From contig JAHEEZ010000207.1 of NCBI GenBank assembly GCA_024640445.1, forward strand, positions 1-5,000: a stretch of 5,000 nucleotides of DNA. The letters run 5' to 3'. The notes below the pieces were generated by a model. It was given only the letters and a program-made list of their open reading frames with translations. It ran no database searches and was not told where the DNA came from. Shown piece by piece: positions 1 through 5,000 of the stretch. This stretch comes from Acidobacteriota bacterium. GTDB lineage: Bacteria > Acidobacteriota > Blastocatellia > Pyrinomonadales > Pyrinomonadaceae. Made by a program: the position numbers and the translations under genes. Position 1 is the stretch's first letter; every line of letters begins with the position of its first letter.

Positions 1-49
1 GCACGAGCTCCTTGTTGTTCACGTTTTCGGGAACATTTATTTCAGTCAT
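1..49 (-). CDS. 5' end of a gene, possibly GTP-type phosphoenolpyruvate carboxykinase (partial)
   Basis: Reading leftward from an ATG at 49-47 gives an open frame of 16 codons, MTEINVPENVNNKELV, with no stop before the window edge. A GGAG ribosome-binding site lies at 58-61 (minus strand), eight bases before the ATG, which makes this a convincing translation start. The short N-terminus, with a 'VPENVNNKELV' segment, resembles the beginning of GTP-dependent PEP carboxykinases, which often start with a few residues followed by a 'N(x)KLLxWV' stretch. That enzyme converts oxaloacetate and GTP to PEP, CO2 and GDP in gluconeogenesis. This comparison is from memory and rests on very few residues, so the product is a suggestion only; the presence of a coding start is much better supported. 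The next gene upstream is on the same strand, but about 300 bp away, so they need not share a transcript. Confidence 0.4.
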   Translation of the reverse strand, partial: MTEINVPENVNNKELV

Positions 50-349
50 AACGAATACTCCAAAATTCGAATAAAATATTTTGCTTGTCTAAGTCTCCGG
101 CGCCCCCGTTCAGGAGAGGCTCAAAACACCGAAAATTGTAGAAAATACGGGATAATCTTAACATACTGAGGAAAAAAGGAAAGGTTTCGAGGAGCCCCTG
201 AATGGCATCTTCCGGGCGGTCCGGGATCGTTGGAAATGGCCGCGAAAAGGGAAGAACCGCAGAGAACGCAGAGAGCACAGAGAATTCTTAGGATTGGACA
301 ACGCGTTCGGTCCGAAACCACAACATTAGCAGCCCGAAATTATCAACAA
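50..349. other. Intergenic region without a credible gene
   Basis: This 300-bp gap lies between two minus-strand genes. Open frames through it start poorly, and their translations look like nothing conserved; one minus-strand frame has the periodic Leu-Cys pattern that a CAGAG tandem repeat produces by chance. The stretch at 60-85 is AT-rich and lies just upstream of the gene starting at 49, so it may hold that gene's promoter, but I could not fit a good -35/-10 pair. No terminator hairpin with a T-run follows the transporter gene. Confidence 0.6.
255..282. repeat. 9-bp-period CAGAG tandem repeat
   Basis: Three tandem units can be read: AACCGCAGAG, AACGCAGAG and AGCACAGAG. They share the core CAGAG at a 9-bp period, with one extra C in the first unit. 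On the minus strand the period of three codons yields a Leu-Cys-x pattern, which explains the open frame there without any real protein. From memory, similar CGCAGAG/CACAGAG strings occur in intergenic DNA of several environmental bacterial groups. That is recollection and was not searched. Confidence 0.6.
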
Positions 350-1252
350 TCAATTCCCAACCCTCGCCGCCCGCCGTCTTCTCCTCTGCATCAGAAACGT
401 GTGAAGAAGTACGCCCGAGAGGATGATCGCACCGCCGAGCAGAGCCCATCTGCTCGGTCTCTCGCCCAGAAAGATCAGAACCCAGATCGGATTCAGCAAA
501 GGCTCGATGAACCCGATGATGCTCGCGTCCAGTGACCGGACGCCGCGCGCAAGTCCGTTGGTGAAAAGGACATATGCGATCCCGATCTGAAAGATCCCGA
601 GGTACGCGACGGCAGTGAAGTCGATCCCGGACACTGCCGGCGGCGAGATGATCAGGAACGGCGCCATCGTGATCACGATGATCACGTTTCCGTAAAAGAC
701 CGAAAGCGCGGGATTCTTCGCAAGAGATCGCGGATGCCGGAGCGTTATGAAGTAGAGCCCGAAGCAGACGCCTGATACAAGGCCGGCGATGTTCCCGCTG
801 AACGGGTCTTTGGCCAGAGCGTTCGCGGGATCGGGTTCAAGAAAGAACAGGCTCATGCCCGCCAGGCACAGGACTACCGTGATCATGTCCTTCGGGCGAA
901 ATTTCTCCTTCAGAATGAAAGGAGCAAGAAGAAGAATGTAGACAGGAGCCGTGTACTGAAGGAAGATCGCGTTCGCGGCGGTCGTGTTCTTATTCGCGTA
1001 AACGAAGCTGCTGAGAGTGCCCGCGTAAAGCAGGGAAGAAAGCACCGTGAACCAGTTAAGCCGGAGTCCTTTTCGAAATGTAAAAGCGGCCACGGTCAAT
1101 GCCGCGAAAAGGGCGCGTCCGAAATTGACCGAGACCGCGTCGAGAGTTGTGAACTTGATCAGAAGGCCGCCGGTGCTCCACAAAAGCACCGCCGCGACGA
1201 CCAGCCAGACGGGGGAGATGGGAACGACAGGTGAATTTTCGTTACCGTTCAT
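350..1252 (-). CDS. EamA/DMT-superfamily transporter, ten predicted membrane helices
   Basis: This encodes a 300-residue inner-membrane protein of the drug/metabolite transporter superfamily; members export or import small metabolites, and the substrate cannot be read from sequence. Ten hydrophobic segments can be placed at about residues 15-35, 41-59, 68-86, 93-114, 122-139, 153-173, 182-203, 211-233, 243-262 and 267-288, the usual pair of five-helix EamA repeats. The first repeat has the family-like 'ANAIFLQYTAPVYILLLAPFI' region followed by KEK (residues 94-117). The second has the matching 'IEPLLNPIWVLIFLGE' (249-264). The tail is very basic (QRRRRRAARVGN), consistent with a cytoplasmic C-terminus. 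Length is normal for the family. I chose the ATG at 1252; an in-frame TTG at 1258 would add two residues, and neither has a strong ribosome-binding site. It lies 161-167 bp downstream of another minus-strand gene, so co-transcription is possible but not evident. Confidence 0.9.
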   Translation of the reverse strand: MNGNENSPVVPISPVWLVVAAVLLWSTGGLLIKFTTLDAVSVNFGRALFAALTVAAFTFRKGLRLNWFTVLSSLLYAGTLSSFVYANKNTTAANAIFLQYTAPVYILLLAPFILKEKFRPKDMITVVLCLAGMSLFFLEPDPANALAKDPFSGNIAGLVSGVCFGLYFITLRHPRSLAKNPALSVFYGNVIIVITMAPFLIISPPAVSGIDFTAVAYLGIFQIGIAYVLFTNGLARGVRSLDASIIGFIEPLLNPIWVLIFLGERPSRWALLGGAIILSGVLLHTFLMQRRRRRAARVGN

Positions 1253-1292
1253 TTCCAAACACTAATGCGGACTACAGGAAATCTGCGGCGGC

Positions 1293-1323
1293 CCACCGGC
1301 TTCCAGGCTTACTAAGCCACCGG
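1293..1323. repeat. CCACCGG direct repeats around a GGCTTA-C-TAAGCC palindrome
   Basis: CCACCGG occurs at 1293-1299 and again at 1317-1323. Between them GGCTTA (1306-1311) and TAAGCC (1313-1318) form a 13-bp palindrome with a single central base. It sits upstream of the transporter start and just outside the large inverted repeat at 1331-1385. It may be an operator or part of a repeat element; the sequence alone does not decide. Confidence 0.35.
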
Positions 1324-1330
1324 ACCACAG

Positions 1331-1385
1331 CGCGAAGCGTTGCTCTAAACGCTTGTTGTGCAATTGTTTAGAGCAACGCTTCGCG
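1331..1385. repeat. Perfect 20-bp inverted repeat with 15-nt loop
   Basis: The left arm at 1331-1350 (CGCGAAGCGTTGCTCTAAAC) is exactly complementary to the right arm at 1366-1385, with a 15-nt spacer at 1351-1365. The right side also holds a smaller nested hairpin: GCAACGC (1373-1379), TTC, then GCGTTGC (1383-1389). The minus strand therefore contains the GCGAAGC motif, known for forming exceptionally stable DNA mini-hairpins. The element begins about 30 bases past the stop codon of the minus-strand iron-sulfur gene, so it could stabilise or end that transcript. Neither strand has a T-run after the stem, so it is not a standard intrinsic terminator. A REP-like dispersed repeat is the more likely explanation. 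Confidence 0.8.
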
Positions 1386-1419
1386 TTGCATCCGGATGTG
1401 AGAGGATAGAGAGGCGGAC

Positions 1420-2454
1420 CTAATTCTCAAGGGCATCGTCGATAGTCTCACGCAGTTTCGCCGCTGACGTCGTAGCCGGCTCAAGCACGACCTTATCCAC
1501 ATTGCCGTAAACCTTCTTTCCAAAGACTCCGTTCCACGGAGGTATAACTATTGAAACCGATCCTTCCGCCGCCGCCTGACACGCAAGCCGGATAAACGGT
1601 TTCTTTTCATCGCCCTGCCCGTAGCCGAAGACCTTCATCTGCTTACGCTCAAGTGGTTCGACATCGGTCAGATTTTCCGCACCGCCGACCACGCCGACCC
1701 AGCAAGTACCGCACGCTGCCGATCGGCACTCGACCGGGATCACTCCTTCTATACAACGCTCGTCCTTGCCCAGCCAGTTACGGCTCTGGTCTCTCGCCGC
1801 CGCTGTCGCTATTTCCTCGTCGAAGATGATCTTGAATCGCGCCCGTTTTTCGGTCTCGTCCCATGTGACCCGGAATTCTTTGTCGATCGTTTTCAGAAAG
1901 CCAAGAAATCCCTGGCTTGGTTCCTCTGTCCGGATCTTAACTATCTCCGCGGGAGACTTCGCCAAAAGTCCCTTTGGCGCCGGCTGTGCGCCGTCGGTCA
2001 CAAAGAACGCCTCTCCGCCCACCTGCCGGAGGGTCATAAGTCCGACCGCCGTGATCCCCATCGTCAGTGCACTATCGCCGGTGGCTTCTGCAATGCTCCG
2101 CATCTCTGCCGCAAGATCCACGTTTTCGTCATTGAAAGATTCGATCCTTCCTCCGATCGCAGACTTCACCTTTGGCCAGAATCTCGATCCATAGAGGAAC
2201 TTGTGCGACGTGTCGATCTGTGTCGCAAGGTCAAAGTCGCCCTGCATTGCGAGGCCGTGAATGGTCTCTTCGAGGTTCTCGGCCTCTTCCAGATACTTCC
2301 TCAGTTCGAGCGGGAAGAACCTGAACCAGATCTGAACCGCATTTCTGTCAGCCTCGTGAATGCCAGGCAGGACCGAATCAAGCGCCGCCAGCCACGCATT
2401 TTCGTCGTATTCCGCAAGCGCTGTTTCATATTTGCTTTCTTCTATGTTGCTCAT
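1420..2454 (-). CDS. [2Fe-2S] ferredoxin-domain protein with an unrecognised N-terminal region
   Basis: The product is 344 residues. The C-terminal part (about 195-310) is a plant-type [2Fe-2S] domain: C243-x4-C248-x2-C251 in 'ECRSAACGTCW', with the fourth ligand C292 in 'IRLACQAA'. It should bind one [2Fe-2S] cluster and carry single electrons. The gap from third to fourth cysteine is 40 residues, longer than the roughly 30 of classical ferredoxins. A fifth cysteine, C234, lies outside the motif. Residues 1-195 are rich in acidic and aromatic residues, with notable stretches 'IWFRFFPLELRKYLEEAE' and 'FLYGSRFWPKVKSAI'; I do not recognise this part. There is no signal peptide or membrane segment, so it is probably cytoplasmic. 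I chose ATG 2454 because GGGTGA at 2463-2468 is an eight-base-spaced ribosome-binding site; a GTG at 2466 would add four residues. It is transcribed divergently from the str operon, and no redox partner gene is in view. Confidence 0.8.
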   Translation of the reverse strand: MSNIEESKYETALAEYDENAWLAALDSVLPGIHEADRNAVQIWFRFFPLELRKYLEEAENLEETIHGLAMQGDFDLATQIDTSHKFLYGSRFWPKVKSAIGGRIESFNDENVDLAAEMRSIAEATGDSALTMGITAVGLMTLRQVGGEAFFVTDGAQPAPKGLLAKSPAEIVKIRTEEPSQGFLGFLKTIDKEFRVTWDETEKRARFKIIFDEEIATAAARDQSRNWLGKDERCIEGVIPVECRSAACGTCWVGVVGGAENLTDVEPLERKQMKVFGYGQGDEKKPFIRLACQAAAEGSVSIVIPPWNGVFGKKVYGNVDKVVLEPATTSAAKLRETIDDALEN

Positions 2455-2478
2455 AATAAGTGTCACCCGTCTGCAAGT

Positions 2479-2507
2479 ATTAAAATAAACTCAAGATTTA
2501 ATCAGAA
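2479..2507 (-). promoter_or_regulatory. Weak candidate promoter of the iron-sulfur gene
   Basis: On the minus strand TTTAAT (2484-2479) matches the -10 consensus at five of six positions. TTCTGA (2507-2502), 17 bases upstream, is only a poor -35. The site lies in an AT-rich stretch and would give a leader of about 18 bases, ending in the GGGTGA ribosome-binding site. Position fits well, but the -35 match is weak. Confidence 0.25.
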
Positions 2508-2642
2508 TTCTATGTGCCGCACAACCGCTGAGGCGGCAGGCACCGGTCACTATGCAGAAAGTGGACTTTGTTTCGCTGCGCGCGCCCTTTTTTGTTGCCG
2601 TGAGCACTTAGGTACAAGGCATCGCGAACGGGACTTCCGCGC

Positions 2643-2671
2643 TTGACAAACAGCCGCCCCAAAACTAGACT
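2643..2671 (+). promoter_or_regulatory. Strong sigma70-type promoter, likely for the str operon
   Basis: A perfect TTGACA -35 box (2643-2648) is followed by a 17-bp spacer and TAGACT (2666-2671), which matches the -10 consensus at four of six positions. Transcription would begin near 2678 and run toward rpsL, giving a leader of about 460 bases. It is the best promoter match I found in the region, and the only downstream genes are rpsL, rpsG and fusA. The assignment to that operon is inference from position. Confidence 0.6.
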
Positions 2672-2715
2672 CTGAAGTTTCGGACTTTTCGTCTGACGCT
2701 TTCTGTTCTTTATTT

Positions 2716-2751
2716 AAGGAGCGGGGGGCTTTGAAAACGCAGGGCGTTTGA
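2716..2751 (+). other. Candidate leader mini-ORF with a strong ribosome-binding site
   Basis: AAGGAG (2716-2721) is a near-ideal Shine-Dalgarno sequence. Nine bases on, a TTG (2731) opens a six-codon frame, MKTQGV, ending in TGA at 2749-2751 inside the left arm of the palindrome at 2745-2765. A strong ribosome-binding site so close to the predicted transcript start suggests either a translated leader peptide or chance. The TTG start and tiny size make this a low-confidence call. Confidence 0.25.
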
Positions 2752-2765
2752 TCCCGGATCAAACG
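2745..2765. repeat. 21-bp odd palindrome in the rpsL leader
   Basis: CGTTTGATCC (2745-2754) and GGATCAAACG (2756-2765) are perfect inverse complements around a single central C. In RNA this makes a nine-base-pair hairpin with a three-base loop; in DNA it is the size of a dimeric repressor operator. It lies about 70 bases after the predicted start of transcription. No T-run follows, so it is not a plain intrinsic terminator. Confidence 0.6.
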
Positions 2766-2919
2766 AAGCGACAATTATTGTGGCGTAAAACCGGGTTTCC
2801 ACTTCATATGGAGCAGCGAAACACGGGGCGAGATAAAACCTACGAATATAGAAGGTGCCGTTTCGCGTAAGCGCGCGGGATCTCAAATCCTGAATCGAAA
2901 AGGTCACGCCACAGAAAAG

Positions 2920-2947
2920 TTGAGAAGAGGGAACCAGATCTTATCCT
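2920..2947 (+). promoter_or_regulatory. Possible second promoter closer to rpsL
   Basis: TTGAGA (2920-2925) differs from the -35 consensus at one base and is followed by a 16-bp spacer and TATCCT (2942-2947), four of six at the -10. Transcripts would start near 2954, about 180 bases before rpsL, and would still include the nested stem structure at 2982-3057. Such matches arise by chance often enough that this stays tentative. Confidence 0.3.
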
Positions 2948-2981
2948 GCGTTAAGAGTTCCTGATAATAGCTAACCGAAGA

Positions 2982-3057
2982 AAAATCAGCATTATCGTAG
3001 CCGCTTGTGCTAACTGCCGGATGACATCCGGTAAGAGGCAGGCTACGGGATGATTTT
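2982..3057 (+). promoter_or_regulatory. Nested stem structure in the rpsL 5' leader
   Basis: Three co-linear helices can be drawn. AAAATCA (2982-2988) pairs with TGATTTT (3051-3057). CGTAGCC (2996-3002) pairs with GGCTACG (3041-3047). An apical hairpin pairs CCGGAT (3017-3022) with ATCCGG (3026-3031). An alternative inner pairing, CTGCC (3014-3018) with GGCAG (3037-3041), competes with the apical hairpin. The outer two helices form an extended stem broken by a 7/3 internal loop. It ends about 80 bases before the rpsL start and could be a protein-binding leader or attenuator. I do not recognise it as any named RNA family. Confidence 0.45.
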
Positions 3058-3104
3058 CGCTTTTTGACGAGAGTTATTAAACGCCGGCGATCACTCGCAC
3101 GGCG

Positions 3105-3127
3105 GCCGCCAATGGCGGCATTGGAAG
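3105..3127 (+). promoter_or_regulatory. Overlapping hairpins at the rpsL ribosome-binding site
   Basis: The likely rpsL Shine-Dalgarno is GGAAG at 3123-3127, eight bases before the ATG. Just upstream, GCCGCC (3105-3110) can pair with GGCGGC (3114-3119), leaving the site free. The same bases can instead form CCAATG (3109-3114) with CATTGG (3119-3124), which covers the first two G of the site. The two hairpins cannot coexist, so the region has the form of a small translational switch. Confidence 0.35.
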
Positions 3128-3135
3128 ACCAGATT

Positions 3136-3516
3136 ATGCCGACAATCAACCAGCTTGTTCGAAAGGGCAGGAAGAAAATGAAGGACAAGACCGCAAGTCC
3201 GGCTCTGCAGGGAAGCCCGCAGAAAAGGGGCGTCTGTACGCGTGTTTACACACAGACCCCCAAGAAGCCGAACTCGGCTTTGAGAAAGGTTGCGCGTGTG
3301 CGCCTTACAAACGGTATCGAGGTCACGACCTATATTCCCGGTATCGGCCACAACCTTCAGGAGCACTCGATCGTGCTGATCCGCGGAGGCCGTGTTAAGG
3401 ACCTTCCGGGTGTCCGCTATCACGTTATCCGCGGAACGCTCGACGCATCGGGTGTTGATGGAAGGAACCAGAGGCGTTCGAAGTATGGCGCCAAGAGGCC
3501 GAAGGGAGCCAAATAG
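3136..3516 (+). CDS. rpsL: 30S ribosomal protein S12
   Basis: S12 sits at the decoding centre of the 30S subunit and helps set translational accuracy. The 126-residue product is nearly collinear with the E. coli protein: 'MPTINQLVRKGR' at the start, 'PQKRGVCTRVYT' (28-39), 'TPKKPNSALRKV' (41-52), 'GHNLQEHS' (71-78), 'RGGRVKDLPGVRYH' (83-96) and a basic C-terminal tail ending 'RSKYGAKRPKGAK'. Lysines 43 and 88, where substitutions give streptomycin resistance in other bacteria, are unchanged, so this allele looks wild-type. D89 is present, the residue that RimO methylthiolates in some species. An in-frame TTG at 3064 would add 24 residues that no S12 has; the ATG at 3136 fits the family and has GGAAG eight bases upstream. 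It is first of rpsL-rpsG-fusA, with 46 bp to rpsG. Confidence 0.98.
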   Translation: MPTINQLVRKGRKKMKDKTASPALQGSPQKRGVCTRVYTQTPKKPNSALRKVARVRLTNGIEVTTYIPGIGHNLQEHSIVLIRGGRVKDLPGVRYHVIRGTLDASGVDGRNQRRSKYGAKRPKGAK

Positions 3517-3522
3517 TCTTTA

Positions 3523-3542
3523 GCGGTCCGCAGGCGGGCCGC
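3523..3542 (+). promoter_or_regulatory. Hairpin in the rpsL-rpsG spacer
   Basis: GCGGTCC (3523-3529) pairs with GGGCCGC (3536-3542) through seven pairs, one of them G-U, around a six-base loop. It fills much of the 46-bp gap between the two genes. No T-run follows, so it should not terminate transcription. In E. coli, S7 represses its own operon by binding the rpsL-rpsG intercistronic RNA; whether this shorter hairpin does likewise is only inference from location. Confidence 0.4.
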
Positions 3543-3562
3543 AAAGGGCGAGTTGAAAGATT

Positions 3563-4033
3563 ATGCCAAGAAGAAGAGTCGCAGTTAAACGTGAGATCCT
3601 TCCCGATCCGATCTACAACAGTTCGGTCGTATCGAAGTTCATCAACGGGATCATGAAGACCGGCAAGAAGTCGCGTGCCGAGCAGATCTTTTACGGCGCG
3701 ATGGAAGAGATCGGAGAAAAGACCAGTGAAGAGCCTCTAAAGGTGTTCAAAGCTGCTCTGGATAACGTGGCGCCCGCGCTTGAGGTCAAGTCCCGTCGTA
3801 TCGGCGGCGCGACGTACCAGGTCCCGATCGAAGTCACAAAGGACCGCAGGAATACCCTTGCGATCCGCTGGATAATCAGTCACGCAAGGGCCCGCAGCGA
3901 AAAGACCATGCAGGAAAGGCTTGTTGGGGAGATCCTTGACGCCAGCAGCAACCGTGGCGGTTCGGTGAGGAACCGGGAAAACATCCACAGGATGGCAGAG
4001 GCGAACAAGGCGTTCGCGCATTACAGATTTTAA
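3563..4033 (+). CDS. rpsG: 30S ribosomal protein S7
   Basis: S7 binds the 3' domain of 16S rRNA, nucleates assembly of the 30S head and lines the E site. The 156-residue length is standard. Family landmarks are 'MPRRRVAVKREILPDPIYNS' at the start, 'FINGIMKTGKKSRAEQIFY' (26-44), 'LDNVAPALEVKSRRIGGATY' (66-85), 'QVPIEV' (86-91), 'RWIISHARAR' (102-111) and the C-terminal 'RENIHRMAEANKAFAHYRF'. The ATG at 3563 is fixed by this N-terminus. There is no strong ribosome-binding site close upstream (GGG at 3546-3548 is 14 bases away), so translation may depend on coupling to rpsL across the 46-bp spacer; that is inference. A 69-bp gap separates it from fusA. Confidence 0.98.
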   Translation: MPRRRVAVKREILPDPIYNSSVVSKFINGIMKTGKKSRAEQIFYGAMEEIGEKTSEEPLKVFKAALDNVAPALEVKSRRIGGATYQVPIEVTKDRRNTLAIRWIISHARARSEKTMQERLVGEILDASSNRGGSVRNRENIHRMAEANKAFAHYRF

Positions 4034-4102
4034 TCGGCAGATGGCAGTACGGGGGCGCTTTCCGACCTTGGCGGGCGCCGAATTACTTACTGCGGTAAAG
4101 CA

Positions 4103-5000
<898 letters not shown>

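Larger units (their letters stand above)
2455..3135. other. Long divergent intergenic region and rpsL leader
   Basis: About 680 bp separate the start codons of the divergent iron-sulfur gene and rpsL. Frames open on the minus strand here (for example 2550-2774, 2710-2907 and 2904-3188) rely on poor starts and give protein sequences without conserved character, so I treat them as noise. The region instead holds promoter-like sites and several inverted repeats, listed separately. A further small repeat, TGCCGC (2515-2520) with GCGGCA (2533-2538), lies upstream of the iron-sulfur gene. Confidence 0.6.

Noticed and set aside
138..141. NKLD instead of NKMD in EF-G (residue numbers within the protein) as a functional anomaly
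   Set aside because: The Asn, Lys and Asp that contact guanine are intact, and Leu at the third position is a tolerated variant in translational GTPases.
42..321. Minus-strand frames across 42-278 and 121-321
   Set aside because: One crosses the CAGAG repeat, which keeps it open and yields a Leu-Cys pattern; the other overlaps the better-supported start at 49.
1331..1385. Intrinsic terminator at the large inverted repeat
   Set aside because: Neither strand has a T-run following the stem; an inverted repeat element is a better description.
2808..2870. Twenty-codon plus-strand frame starting at ATG 2808
   Set aside because: There is no ribosome-binding site before it, and the peptide shows nothing recognisable.
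3064..3135. N-terminal extension of S12 from a TTG at 3064
   Set aside because: The added 24 residues are low-complexity basic sequence unlike any S12; the ATG at 3136 matches the family start and has a ribosome-binding site.
2550..3188. Minus-strand small frames upstream of and into rpsL (2550-2774, 2710-2907, 2904-3188)
   Set aside because: They overlap one another or the real gene, rely mostly on poor starts, and translate to sequences with no conserved character.

Overview
The window carries chromosomal genes of a bacterium. It runs from the tail of an intergenic region past two minus-strand genes to the start of the str (ribosomal protein/elongation factor) operon on the plus strand. 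Best guess at the host is Acidobacteriota, perhaps Blastocatellia/Pyrinomonadaceae-like. This rests on the style of the S12, S7 and EF-G proteins, moderate GC, and CAGAG-type and inverted intergenic repeats. It is an impression from sequence character, not a computed placement.

Layout. 1-49 (minus) is the extreme 5' end of a gene running off the left edge; its 16 residues resemble the start of GTP-type PEP carboxykinases. 50-349 has no credible gene but holds a short 9-bp-period CAGAG tandem repeat. 350-1252 (minus) is a ten-helix EamA/DMT-type transporter. 1253-1419 is intergenic and carries a perfect 20-bp inverted repeat. 1420-2454 (minus) is an unusual protein with a plant-type [2Fe-2S] domain at its C-terminus and an unrecognised N-terminal region of about 195 residues. 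2455-3135 is a long gene-free stretch separating this gene from the divergent str operon. It contains a near-consensus sigma70-type promoter, a strong Shine-Dalgarno followed by a six-codon mini-ORF, a 21-bp palindrome, a nested stem structure and a hairpin pair at the rpsL ribosome-binding site. 3136-3516 is rpsL, 3563-4033 is rpsG, and 4103-5000 is fusA, cut by the right edge.

The plus-strand genes work together in translation. S12 and S7 are 30S subunit proteins at the decoding centre and 3' head, and EF-G drives translocation. They are closely spaced (46 and 69 bp) and co-directional, so they should be co-transcribed. The minus-strand genes show no obvious functional link to them or to each other.

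The most interesting part is the roughly 460-nt rpsL leader, which contains several base-paired elements that no gene explains and may be an undescribed autoregulatory leader. No mobile element, CRISPR array, tRNA or rRNA was seen.
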